A stretch of 64,000 nucleotides of DNA from Saprolegnia diclina VS20 (lineage: Eukaryota; Oomycota; Saprolegniomycetes; Saprolegniales; Saprolegniaceae), in NCBI RefSeq assembly GCF_000281045.1, contig NW_008246099.1:254077-318076 (forward strand), read 5' to 3'. This document shows positions 34,001-44,054 of the stretch, piece after piece. The notes below the pieces were generated by a model that was not told where the DNA came from, did no database searches, and saw only the letters and a list, made by a program, of their open reading frames with translations. Position 1 is the stretch's first letter. Each line of letters starts with the position of its first letter. Both the position numbers and the translations under genes were made by a program.

Positions 34001-34529
34001 ATTGCGTTTGAAGAGAGCCTGATCCCAATGCGAACACCGTACCTGCTGACCGGCGACCCGATGTTCTTGTCGTTTTCGCCCGTCGGACTCAGCAGCAACT
34101 ACGCCTACGGCGGTCTCGTGCGCTCGGCCATGTCAGGTATGTGCATTCAATGTGGTCGTCTGAAGCTCCAGCGCAGGCAACTGGTCAGGCTACAAGGCGT
34201 GGCGCAACGAGCAAAACCACATCGTCGTGAGCTGGTACAGCTGGCGCCGCGAGTCGATGGGCCAGAGCTGCGTCCGCCGGCGCGTCATCAAGTCGTTTTA
34301 CCGGACGCCACTCGACCCGGACACGCTCGAGTGCCACACCAAGATCGAGGTGCTCCATCGTTACCACCTCATCGTGGTTCCTAGAAGCGTGTGTGGCTAG
34401 GTGGCGACGCAGCCCGAGGCCAACCTTGGCGAGCTCAGTGTCACGGAGCGCATCAACTACCCCGGCGAGTGGCAATGCCTCCACGACGAGATGACGCAAT
34501 TCGTCCGGATTCCTGGTCCGCGCAAGTAG
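31037..34529 (+). CDS. Polyglutamine protein with tandemly repeated small exons, about 947 aa (unknown family)
   Basis: Predicted exons: 31037-31140, 31200-31224, 31280-31287, 31341-31674, 31716-32364, 32414-32653, 32700-32783, 32830-32889, 32939-33010, 33053-33580, 33644-33945, 34001-34136, 34177-34349 and 34401-34529; every junction keeps phase. Regions are: a Cys/His-containing N-terminal domain (CFPHCCGAHRDTTFCGSS) running to VCCASLPSPPFSISSSRK, a basic RKTRKK patch, a Gln/His tract of about 45 residues, five phase-1 exons carrying AFSFSSF and SPVPSS modules, a helical domain (about residues 530-700), and a C-terminal domain (about 750-947) starting RWRRKVPLPGTYTVG. The basic patch and polyQ suggest a nuclear regulator, but no known DNA-binding domain was recognised. 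The first four exons, including an 8-nt one, are the least certain. Confidence 0.7.
31968..32104 (+). repeat. CAG/CAA tract (polyglutamine with His)
   Basis: In-frame CAG/CAA-rich tract encoding Q runs broken by H, Y, N and L. CAA interruptions are frequent, which normally stabilises such tracts against slippage. Confidence 0.9.
32414..33075 (+). repeat. Tandem exon modules
   Basis: Nearly identical exon starts TTTAGCTTTTCCAGCTTT occur at 32416 and 32702, and TTTAGTTTTTCGAGCTTT at 32941. Weaker versions begin the exons at 32830 and 33053. Exon ends are also alike (CCGTCGTCTG, TCGTCCTGCG, TCCTCGAGCG, CCGTCCTGCG), each directly followed by a GTA donor. All these exons are phase 1-1, so whole-exon duplication keeps the frame. 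Confidence 0.75.
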
Positions 34530-35163
34530 CCGACGTACTACACCCTAGAATATACAGTCGTCGTCTGGTGTTCTGGTGTTGTTGCGTCTTGCACGCAATG
34601 ACGTGGCGCTTGCTACACGCTGGCGGTTTCACTTTGCACTACAGTACATACGTGGCATGACACGAGAGCAGTGTACCGCGCGAGAAGACGCCGCGCCAAG
34701 AGGTCAACCAGGCAAAGAACTCGCGGACGCTGCGGCGCCAAGCTCTGCCATTGTAACATTGATCGCTCCACGATGGCGTGGTCGTCGCCAGCTACCGTTT
34801 TGAAATTACGCCCCGTTTACCGACCAATCGGGCGGCAGCAAAGCAACGGCTCTGCTTGCACAAGAATCCAGTCGACATACCGCCCAGTTGCAGCTCCCAA
34901 TCCCAGCATCGGCATGTCCCAACGTTGTTAATTGAGCGAAGCCAAATCAGGAGCACCGGTGCACGCCTCAACAGAACCGATGCGAAGCTCGTCCGAACCC
35001 CGTGTACCTCTGGTTCGACAAAACGCGAACGAGTATCGTGCCTGCGGAGTCGTTGGCGTGCACTCGCGCTCCTGATCTGGCGGCGCACAATTGACAAAGT
35101 TGGGATATGTCGATAACGCTCTTCATTGATTCGATTCTTTTTGATTGCAGCAACAATTATATT
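34530..35163. other. Convergent intergenic region
   Basis: 634 bp between two stops. I see no supported gene, repeat or RNA here. Confidence 0.5.
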
Positions 35164-37654
35164 CTAGTCAAAGAGACGCGTATCGCGCTCGGCCCGCTGC
35201 TTGAGACGCATGTAGTACTGCGTGCGCTGGCGAATGTGGTCTTCGATTTTGGCTTTCTCGCGCAGCTGATGGCGCGCAAGCACGGCGTCTTCCCGCGCCT
35301 GCTCATCCACGCGCATCTGGGCCATTTGGCCCTGAATGTAGGCGTGCCGCACTCGCTGGCGCTCCTTGTCGACGCTGGCGACGCTATTGACGCTGTCGCC
35401 ACGACCATACCTACGATACAATTCGCCACCATATCAACAAAATGCAAAAAAACTACTGTGCTGACTCGGGTTCGAAGCGCAACCGTCCTTCGTTGGCAAA
35501 CCGCCATGGATTCAACGGCGACTTTGGGCCGCTAGGACAGCACGAAAGTGAGGTCGAAGCAGGCAACCCTGACGGATACCAGAGAAGCTCCTTGGTGTCG
35601 CCACGTGGCGTCCGTCCGCTGCGTGTGGGTACAGTCGTTCGCCTGCGAGGAAAAGGAGGGCTTTTGGGTGGGTGTGAAGACCACACGTACGCTCGGAGCT
35701 GGTCAAAGTCAAATTTAGGTAGAGTGCCGTGCTCGGGCTTGGCTGGTAAGGGCTCTTCAGCCCAACTACGTTCCGCCGTCAGAAGGTACGCAAGTCTGAC
35801 GTCCAGCGACCTGGATGGCAGCGACGACTGCAGCCCAAAGTCCTTGGCTTCGTCCATCTTGATGAGCTGTTTAAACTGCGTCGTAAATTCCCAAAGCGAA
35901 ATGAGCCCGTCGTGGTCAGAGTCCATGTCGTTGGTGAGGTGGCGAAACTCGGCTTCACTGAGTACGATGCCCTTCTTCATCAACTATTTGCGGTAGAAAA
36001 TTGGCTAAAATGGACAATAATATCGCACTGTACCCCGTGGCGGAATTCAGCATACGAGAGCTTGCCGCTGCTGTCGTCGTCCATGTCGCCAAAACTTTGC
36101 AAAATCCGGTTTTTGTAGACTAGACAAACTTTTTCGAGGGGTAGGGTCCACAATTTTGTACCTCTGAGCTTGGAATACACGGTCTCGCTGAGCTTGGCGG
36201 CCTGTGAGTTTGCATGAGCCTACCCTCCAATAGGGACAGAGATGTGGTACATCGACGTTGTCGGGGGGTGGCGCCACGTTGGTGGGCGGCGGCGCCACGA
36301 CGTCGGACCGACGAAGCTTGCGCAAAAGAACGCGGTCGTGGCCTTGGAGCACGGGACCGTTCATAATATTGGCAAACTCGTAAAAGTTGAGCATGCCGTC
36401 CTTGTCCGCGTCGTACCTAGTTTCGACGAATATTGTCTTGCGCGCTGTGGACCACAAACACGTACGTGTGCAGCAGTTCTAGGACCGTGTCGCTCGACAC
36501 GTTGATGTTTTGTTTCTCGAGGTTTTTGAGAATCTACATAAGCGCATCGACGCCGACGCGTCCCTCTCGGCCACACACCATATCGAGGCTCAATTTGCCT
36601 TCTTTGTTTTGATCCCAGAGGCGAAACACCGTGCCCAGCTTCATTTTCTACGCACCATATTTCTACTTTCAAAAACCATACTAGTATATAACTGGCCGTG
36701 CACCTCGTATTTGTTGCGTAGCGTGTAGACCATGTGCCGGGCGCTCATCTCGGGCCCCGACTCGGCGGGGTCGCCCAAGAGGTCGCCAAGCACCGATTGG
36801 CCAAATTCAATTTCTTGCAAAATGTGCTGGCGCTGCGGCTTCTCCATGGGCTGAGAGGGCAGCACAAGCTGGCAAAACGCATGGTACGACACACACCTAC
36901 GCGCCAATAAGAAGCGCTGCAAAGTATCATTGTGTCAACTGCGTCCGCGGGTCCAGGACGCTGCGGATGAGGGCGTCGGCTTTCTCTTGGCCGAGCGACG
37001 AGGCCCAACCCATGGTCGTAAACATGTCCTTCATTTCGCCTTGCGAGAGGTGCCCGTCGTGGTTGATGTCCCATGATCGGAACGCAGCGCGCAGCGACTT
37101 GGTGCACTCGTACTTGGCTTGCAAAAGCGCCACAAACTCGGCGACGGCTGCCTCTTTGGCGCTGCTCTCGAGTGTCTGGTCGTCGGAGGCCGTCGGAGGC
37201 CGCACGGCGTCGCTCTTCATGCTTGTGCGCCGACTCTGCCGCGTCAGCGCGCCACGACCCACGTCTGATGATGCCTTGTGAGGCGGTTCAAGCGGTCGCT
37301 CTGGTGCACTCGCCTAGGAATAGGGATGATACGACCTGCTCGGGCAACGATCCGTGCACCTCCGTTTGGTTGGAGGCCGTCTCGCCGAGCGGTGCCGTCG
37401 GGCTATCACCGTCAAAATAATACTTGGCTAATCACAGCACATTGCACAATGGTACGTTGGTGTGGCGCACGTGGCCGGCCGCACGAAGCGAGGAGTCGTC
37501 GGTGCCGCCCTCGACGGCGCACGCTACCGCGCCAGCTCTTCATGAGGAGCCGACAATAGGATGTCGGTACCGGCGTCGGCGGCGGAGGCGTCTCGGTGCC
37601 ACAGAGAAGACGGTTGCTCGACCCCGTCGCATGCACCCGGACCTTGGACGCCAT
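35164..37654 (-). CDS. Multi-EF-hand calcium-binding protein, about 651 aa, 12 exons
   Basis: Exons: 37654-37571, 37523-37485, 37422-37360, 37313-36940, 36896-36704, 36647-36579, 36533-36466, 36416-36251, 36201-36162, 36119-36034, 35983-35457 and 35410-35164. EF-hand loops in order: DINHDGHLSQGEM, degenerate DQNKEGKLSLDM, DADKDGMLNFYEF, DMDDDSSGKLSYAEF and DMDSDHDGLISLWEF. A 120-residue Pro/Arg-rich linker follows, then a C-terminal Arg/Gln-rich coiled coil of about 80 residues. The loops are spread over the protein rather than tightly paired, as in flagellar or cytoskeletal calcium-sensor scaffolds (inference). From the fourth exon onward the model is solid. The three upstream exons come from phase-compatible splicing and a TATA-like string just before the ATG; the second intron (62 nt) is the weakest. 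Confidence 0.8.
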
Positions 37655-37680
37655 CGGCAGCTATAAATACGCTGAAGGCT
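37655..37680 (-). promoter_or_regulatory. TATA-like element of the EF-hand gene
   Basis: On the minus strand TATTTATAG lies 6-14 bp before the proposed ATG at 37654. That is close for a TATA box, so either the 5-prime UTR is absent or the true start is downstream. Confidence 0.35.
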
Positions 37681-37910
37681 GCTTGACGAATGACCTTTCT
37701 TAGTCGTCATGCGTTGACTAGGGTTGGGGTTTGCTTCGTGGCGTGAATCTCAGTCGTGGTTGATTGATCTGTGATCTACTAGAGTTGGAGTAGAGCAGAG
37801 AGGCGGCGGGTGGCAGCCATGACCACACAGCCGTCACCCTCTCTCGGATGGCCGTGGATGCATTCGAAAAGAGAAGTCGTGCTACGACTAACGCTAGTTC
37901 TATTGGCTTC

Positions 37911-38318
37911 TTACTCGGGGTTGGAAAACTCGCCAAAGAGAGACGCGAACGCGCCGCAGATCGACGCGGTCATCAGCGTCGCCCGCAGCGACGAGAGCGC
38001 GGTCGGATTCGCCTTGTGCGTCAGAAGGAGGCCGGCCGAGAAGCCGCCGAGAAACGTGTTTTTCCAGTCGCGCACGCCGCGGAGGCTCTCGGCCGCGCAC
38101 GAGACGCCGCCAAAGGTGCCGAGGAAGATGGCAAACGCACCGCCGTTGCGCCCGGCCGCCCGTGCCAGCGACTTGAGGTCCAGCGGCACGGCGCCGCGCT
38201 GCACCTGGGCGAGGTGCTCGTAGCCGTCAATCGAGATGGTCCAGAGCGCGCCCGTCATGACGCCACGGTACACGAGGTGGGCCAGCCGCGCATCACAGGT
38301 GGCGGTTTGTTGGGGCAT
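37911..38318 (-). CDS. Tim17/Tim22/Tim23-family protein, 135 aa
   Basis: Single exon. The frame opens upstream only through GTG, so the ATG at 38318 (MPQQTATCDARL) is used. Features of the family: YRGVMTGALW near the N-terminus, GGAFAIFLGTFGGVSCAAE with small-residue GxxxG-like packing, WKNTFLGGFSAGLLL, and a last hydrophobic segment ASICGAFASLFGEF, giving four short membrane spans. Such proteins form mitochondrial inner-membrane import channels or sit in other organelle membranes. The exact subfamily cannot be told by eye. Confidence 0.8.
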   Translation of the reverse strand: MPQQTATCDARLAHLVYRGVMTGALWTISIDGYEHLAQVQRGAVPLDLKSLARAAGRNGGAFAIFLGTFGGVSCAAESLRGVRDWKNTFLGGFSAGLLLTHKANPTALSSLRATLMTASICGAFASLFGEFSNPE

Positions 38319-38804
38319 GGCCAATTGAAACACAGAGGTCCTCTAAGTACCTACTTGATACGTATTGGTTCTTGCAGGATATGCATTGCTACAGGAGTGC
38401 AGCGTGCGGGGAATTCCCTGGACACGTCGCCCACCTGTGCACGACGCTACTACCGAGGACCGTGTATCGATATGCTCGCATTGATATCCTCGTAGGCTGC
38501 AGTAGATTGCGTCGGAGGTGGTACGTCCTTCGTACGACTGGTGGCGGACCTCATCGCGTTCCTTCTGGAGCCAAGTAAGTAGCTTGGGGCACATGCCTCA
38601 ATTCCAGGGCTACGCCTCATTTTAGGCTTTGTCCGAATTTCAAAACCTCGCTTTAAGGTATGCTATGCATCACAACAGATCGGAAAAACCACAAAATACC
38701 TTTTAAAAAGGACATGGTCCGAATTCGGCTCAAGTTGAACCAAGGCGCGTGCCACAACTTCAACCGGATCATGGTTCCACGAGATTTGGCATTTCGGAAT
38801 CGGC
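38319..38804. promoter_or_regulatory. Divergent intergenic region, Tim-family / MATE
   Basis: 486 bp without a supported ORF. No clear motif was recognised beyond ordinary AT-rich strings near 38680-38710. Confidence 0.35.
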
Positions 38805-40573
38805 ATGGTCAAGCACGCGACCGAGAAGACGGGGCTCATGGCCGCCAAGAAGGGCGTCGAGATTGAAATGTACTCGGCGGGCGCCGGCACGCGCGAGCGC
38901 CGGCACGACGACGACGACGACGACGCGCCTGTGCTCTTTGGCTACGAGTCGCTCGATAAGGACATGATTCCGGCCCAGCAAGAGTTTCTCGAGCTCTCGA
39001 GCATGGCGCTGCAGCTCTCGCTGCGGCAGATGGTGCGCCAGGTCATGACCATCACGGACGCGGCGTTCCAAGGCCACATTGGCACGAAGCAGCTCGCCGG
39101 TGTCACGATCGCGTCCGTCTACATGGGCGTGCCGTCGACGTTCATCCAGAACGCGATCCCTGCCATCAGTACGCTGTGCAGCCAGGCGTATGGCGCCGGC
39201 AACAATACCCTCGTGGGCATTTGGCTGCAGACCTGCATCGTCTTTTCGGTCCTCGGCGCGATCCCAATCATCATTTGGTACATGTTTGTGGGCCACATGA
39301 TTGCGCTGACGCTGGACGACACGGAAGCGGTAGGAGCCTTGTCTCCGCTAGGATCGACCTCTTATCGTCGCTCTACTAGGTCGCGTATGGACAGCAGTTT
39401 GCCATGATCATGGCGCTCGGGCTCATTCCGCAGTACTTGTATGGCTGCTTGACGACGTACTTTGCGACCCAAGGTGTCATCATGCCGGCCACGCTCTGCA
39501 GCACACTCACAGTCTTCCTCAACATCGGCTTCAACCAGCTCTTTATCTACGGCGGCTTTGGCTACGACGGCCTCGGCTTCATCGGGTCGCCGATCGCGAC
39601 CGTCACGAGCACGTGTCTCCAGCTCCTCATCTTTGTCGGCTACACCGTGTGGTACAAGCAGTACCATCTCGACTACTGGGGCGGCTGGACGATGGAGTGT
39701 ATCAGCAAGGAGCGGCTTCTCGTCTTCCTCCCGCTGGCTGTGCCCATGGGCATGTCGTCGGTCGTCGACTGGGCCTCGGCGGCGTGCACCACCGCCTTCT
39801 CCGGCTACCTCGGTCCGGACATTGCCGCATGCCAAGCTGTTTTGAACGGCGTCTTTGGCGTCGTGAACGCGTTCGTCTCGGGCTTCTCGACCTCGACGCA
39901 GATCCGCATGAGCCGGTACCTCGGCCAAGGCAGCGCGGTCGCAGCCAAACGCGTGCTCTCGATTGGCGCGTCGATCGTCGCCGTCTGCGGCGTCACCATG
40001 GTGCTGCTCGTGTACCTTCTCAACGAGTCGCTCTTCCGCGTCTGGAGCCCGGACCCGGTCATCATTAGCATGTGCCGGTCGGCGCTTGTTGTGTTTGTGT
40101 GCTGCATCATGGTGGCCTTTGGCCGCTTCATGATGACCGCGTGCCTCAACGCTCTCTCGATGGCCAATATCAACCTGATCGCCAACAACATTGGCTCGTG
40201 GTGCCTCTACGTGCCGCTCAGTTATGTGCTGCCGATCACGCTGCACTGGGGCCTGGATGGGTTTTGGTACGCCGACATGTGCGGCGAGGCGATGAAGGCG
40301 GTAATTTTGACCTGGGGCATCCTCCGCGTCGACTGGAGCGCGGCAGCCGACTTTGCGCAGCGGGCCGCCGAAGTCACGGAGACGCGCAACCCGATGCAAG
40401 AAGAGACGCGCGAGCTGCTCGCGTACGAGAATGAAGCGCTCTTGACGCCGACGATCTTCAAGAGCCCCGGGGCGCAGTTCGGGTCGGTGCCCCACCACAC
40501 GCCGAGCGTGCTCAAGCGCGCGCTGTCGCTGACACCGAAAGCAACGCGCCGTCCAAAGGACACCAATGTGTAG
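38805..40573 (+). CDS. MATE-family efflux transporter, 572 aa
   Basis: Two exons, 38805-39329 and 39380-40573, phase 0 (DTEA-VAYGQQFAMIMALG). It is closely related to the gene at 20.2-22.0 kb over its whole length: TDAAFQGHIGTKQLAGVTIA, STLCSQAYGAGNNTLVGIWL, FGYDGLGFIGSPIATVTSTC, YWGGWTMECISKERLL, TQIRMSRYLGQGSAVAAK, LHWGLDGFWYADMCGE, and matching tails with LKRALSLTPK. The intron sits at the same residue. A run of six Asp codons interrupts the N-terminal tail. The ATG at 38838 (MAAKKGVEIEM) aligns better with the start of its paralogue and is an alternative. Export of an unknown small molecule is inferred. Confidence 0.94.
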
Positions 40574-41305
40574 GTAGACAAATCGTCGTTTTTTGGGTAA
40601 TATCAGCTTGATACTTTGATACGAATCTGCACGTGGCAATGACCAGGCAGTAGCGTCGAGATGAAGAGCCAGCAAAATCGAATTGTAGATGCAGCCGTCC
40701 GTGTCCTTGGACAGGCTGGTTCCTCTCTCGGGCTGCCATGCGCTTCGAGCCACCACTCGGGCATCAATGGGGTCGCCGACACGTTCACAGCGCGCGTCGC
40801 TCGCTCGCTCTAGGTCCCGGTCGTCACGTTGACTGCATAACAGCACTACTTGTGCACAAAATTCGGTATTAACGTACACCAGTATGAATGTACAATTGTA
40901 TCAATGTATCGAGACATGGAGGTGGCGACGAGCAACCCCGAGTCCGAGATCCGTGCTTCGACACCGAGTGGCCCGACCACAACGTCGTTTGCGCTGCTTG
41001 GAGCTGGAGCTTGACGAGCTCGGTGGCGGTACCCTCTGCAACGCCACGACGACCATGGCAAGGAGTGCGTTCGTTTGGCATCCGCAGCGCCGTTGACTAC
41101 ACGGCTCGAACGAAATGGTCCGTCGTTCGGACCGGTCGTGCTCGAGTCGCAGCCGATTGGGATGATGCTTCTGTGCAGAGACAAGTGCCAAGATGACCTT
41201 GAAAGCAACAAGCGAGGTCACGGCGGAAGCTGCGCGACATCCGACACACAAGGACGCGCACAGGTCGCCGTCCTCTTTATATGTACACGATATGCAAGCA
41301 TTACG
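40574..41305. other. Convergent intergenic region
   Basis: 732 bp between stops of the MATE and bZIP genes. Short frames exist on both strands but none has a domain or a plausible splice extension. Confidence 0.45.
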
Positions 41306-41899
41306 CTATTGCGGTGCGAGTGCTTGCAGCCGCGCGAGCTCTCGGTTCAAGTACCACACCTTCTCTTCCTGCAGCAGTCGGGACTTGGCGGCCGACTCGC
41401 GGTTCGTTCGGCGCCGGTACTCGTCCTTGGACTCGGTCGGAAGCTGCACCGACTTGGCCTTTTTGGCCGGCGCAAATGGCCGGTGCCGCAGACTCGGGTG
41501 CGACGCCTCAAGCCGATGGATCTCGTCGATGATATACGACAGCTTGTGCTCGCGCTTCTCGCGGTACGCAGCCGCGGACACGCGGTTCTTGGTGTTCTTG
41601 ACATGGATCAAGACAGGCGGCGACGCATTTTGCACCGCGGACGTCCTGGAAACGATCTGCCGCTTGGCGTTGCGGCGCTCGATGGCCAAGCGCCGGCGCA
41701 CGGTCGCCGCGTTAATCGCGAGCCGGTCGGTGCACTGCGAGAGCGATGGCAGGCGCGTCGTCTCGTGCTGCCGGAGGTGGCCATTGAGGTTCACGAGGAG
41801 GTTGCTCGTGCGCAGAATGTCATCGCGCGCCGAGACGTCGTAGTGCACCGTCGTCTTGTTGGTGTTGAGGATGTAGTGGAGGCCCATGAACTGCGCCAT
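41306..41899 (-). CDS. bZIP protein with two basic regions, 197 aa
   Basis: Single exon. The frame opens upstream only with GTG, so the ATG at 41899 (MAQFMGLHYIL) is used; an upstream exon cannot be excluded. The C-terminus carries a bZIP basic region, TNRESAAKSR (N-x7-R) with LLQEEKVWYLNRELARLQAL, leaving room for only two to three heptads. A second N-x7-R element, KNRVSAAAYREKR, followed by LSYIIDEIHRLEA, lies about 65 residues earlier. DNA binding and dimerisation are expected from the family. A short zipper at the extreme C-terminus is unusual and may need the first zipper-like helix for stable dimers (inference). Confidence 0.75.
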   Translation of the reverse strand: MAQFMGLHYILNTNKTTVHYDVSARDDILRTSNLLVNLNGHLRQHETTRLPSLSQCTDRLAINAATVRRRLAIERRNAKRQIVSRTSAVQNASPPVLIHVKNTKNRVSAAAYREKREHKLSYIIDEIHRLEASHPSLRHRPFAPAKKAKSVQLPTESKDEYRRRTNRESAAKSRLLQEEKVWYLNRELARLQALAPQ

Positions 41900-43185
41900 C
41901 GTACGAATCCCGTCGGCAACCAGATGTGTCGCCACGAGACGTGGGGTGCATCAGGTTCTGCCCCTTGCCAGATGGTACTACAAACCTCTATCTTTCGATA
42001 CATTGACACAGTGCATGGCTTGCGGTGGCAAAATCTGGTCATAAATCTCTACTTTGTAAGAGCATTCGCATCTGGAGACCTGTGGAAATGCATATATAGC
42101 GAAAGAGCATATCGAGTGCCTGGACATGCAGGCCTATGAGCAACTGCTCGCCTCGCCGCTCCAAAAATCAGAGACCGTTTGGGGGAGAAATACGTGGCAG
42201 CCTGTGCGACGGCCTGCGACCATGCGTCGTGGAGCGGCCTGAAAGCCACTGGGAAGCGCCTCGGGTCACTGTTTGCGCAGGAGACGTACGAGCTACGCTA
42301 GAGCTTGACCAGAAGCGGATGCAGCCGACATTGTTCAGGAGATCGGAGGCCGAGCACGGGCTGGCAGCTGCGACACGTGCCGAATGGTTCAACATATCTG
42401 TGCTTGTGCGATGGATGGACGGCGGCGTCGGCGGGGTTCTTTCTGCAGGCAGCTCGCTTCCGCCGGCCGCTTTTGTGCTGCCGAGTTTGGCCGCCGCCTC
42501 GCACGTTACTAAAGGCAGCTCTTGGAGCCCTATGTCCAATTCTTGCGAGCGCTGTCAATTGGCCTCATCCAGCGTCCTGTGCTGGTAGCGTGCCACGTGC
42601 CTCGTTCTGACCAGACAGGCCAATCGGGCTCGCCAATCGTTGAAGTACGACGATTCTGTGACCGCCTTGGACACAGTCGATGCTCGCACGAGAGCGTGTC
42701 GGCGCGAGAGTCCATGAGCCACACATTCTTCTGGTGTTCAATGCCCAAAATGATGCGAGCTTGGTTCTGCGAGTTCTTGAGGACGACGAGTACACTGTAG
42801 AGACCGTCGCAGGATTTTCGGAGCAGAATGAGGCTTCAATTGGCGGGAGCTGGGGAGCTACAGTGTATGGAGCAAACTATTGGCAGGTTGCTTGAAGCTT
42901 ACTCTAAATCTTCTTCGCTTGAAGTCTCGACTCCAGCTTCTTCGCTAATGATTCAGGTGCAACTGCAAGTAAAACCAACCAATGGCGTTGCGATCGACGC
43001 CATCAACTCGACGTGATTGAAGCCTTTCCTCGCAGACGGCCGAGCAGATTGGGGGGTAACGAATGTATTGGTGCCCCGCCTGCCCAGTGGTGGGCGAGGT
43101 GGGTTAGCTAATTTGCTACGGGCTGCAAAATGCGGAATGATCAGAGCGGGGCCGCTCTGTGCCTTGGCTTGTTTTGCTGCTTGGA

Positions 43186-43217
43186 CTTCTGTCCTTCTGT
43201 GCTTCTGTTCTTCTGTT
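43186..43217. repeat. CTTCTGT-type simple repeat
   Basis: Four imperfect copies of CTTCTGT with a period of 7-9 bp lie in a gene-free region. Confidence 0.6.
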
Positions 43218-43970
43218 GTTCGTGACTGCTCGTCCCATCGCGCGGAAAACCTCTTTCTCTTCTTGAAAATGGCTCTTGCACAACTTGTCACACACATTGG
43301 TCTCAACCGTTTCTGGTGCGATCATTCACCAGACTCTGGCCATGCACCAGAATTTTTCACAAACGAATCAAAAAAGCCCGATGCATGCCATTCACAAGGT
43401 TACTAGGCAGTTTTACCACCCTTTCCTGCCAGCACAGCCTCGCAACAAGTCCGTCATTCGGTTCAATCCTCCGACACCTTTTCCGCACTGGCACGAGAAA
43501 ACACCTATCAAACCACCTTGCCATGGCGGCCAATACAAAAAACAAGCTAAATACGTGGCGCAATGCAGGACTTTTTCGTGGACTTTGCCGTTGGCCAAAA
43601 ATAGGTCCACCACAATGCGTGGTAGTAATACTAACGATTCAGCAACCTTCTTTCGCGCATCGCACAATGCGCTCGCGCAGCCTGTGACTCAAGTCAAGAC
43701 AGAGGCGCTCGCACGCCAGCGTGACGAAGAGTCGGACGGTTCTGGCGTTCTCCGAACAACCGGCACCACCGCTCGCTCCTCCATGGCGCGCGTCTCGCGA
43801 TAGCTTCTCGCGATAGCCCCACGTCGCAGTCGCACAAGCAATTGAGTCAAAGAAGATGTTGCAGCCGGTCGCTAGCTGCTACTGCGTCAAGGTACCGACG
43901 TGGCGCCCACTGGACGCAGCCGTCGCCCCGACTTTTGTATCACAGGATCCCACCGCTCAAACGTATACAA

Positions 43971-43988
43971 ACTTTTATAGCCAATCAG
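43971..43988 (+). promoter_or_regulatory. TATA-like and CCAAT-like core promoter of the giant gene
   Basis: TTTTATAG at 43973-43980 is followed directly by CCAATCAG at 43981, about 75-80 bp before the ATG at 44055. The order (TATA before CCAAT) is unusual; the role is inferred from spacing. Confidence 0.35.
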
Positions 43989-44054
43989 AGACGGCCAAGA
44001 CCCGAATGATAGCATCCGGTGATCGGCGCCGCTGCCGACGCCATTATTCTCGCG

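Larger units (their letters stand above)
41900..44054. other. Longest gene-free stretch (2.15 kb)
   Basis: No intact gene is supported. At 42127-42300 (plus strand) a protein-like stretch reads QAYEQLLASPLQKSETVWG, changes frame at a run of G bases (about 42180-42185), and continues EKYVAACATACDHASW... to a TAG at 42298-42300, so it may be a gene relic. A CTTCTGT-rich microrepeat lies at 43186-43217. The last 100 bp form the promoter of the giant gene. Confidence 0.4.

Noticed and set aside
39362-40879. 505-codon open frame on the minus strand
   Set aside because: It lies antisense to the second exon of a clear MATE gene. Its product is Arg/His/Glu-rich with no domain, the usual shadow of a GC-rich coding strand.
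43440-43480. T-loop-like GGTTCAATCC that might mark a tRNA
   Set aside because: No matching acceptor stem, D-loop or anticodon arm could be found around it.
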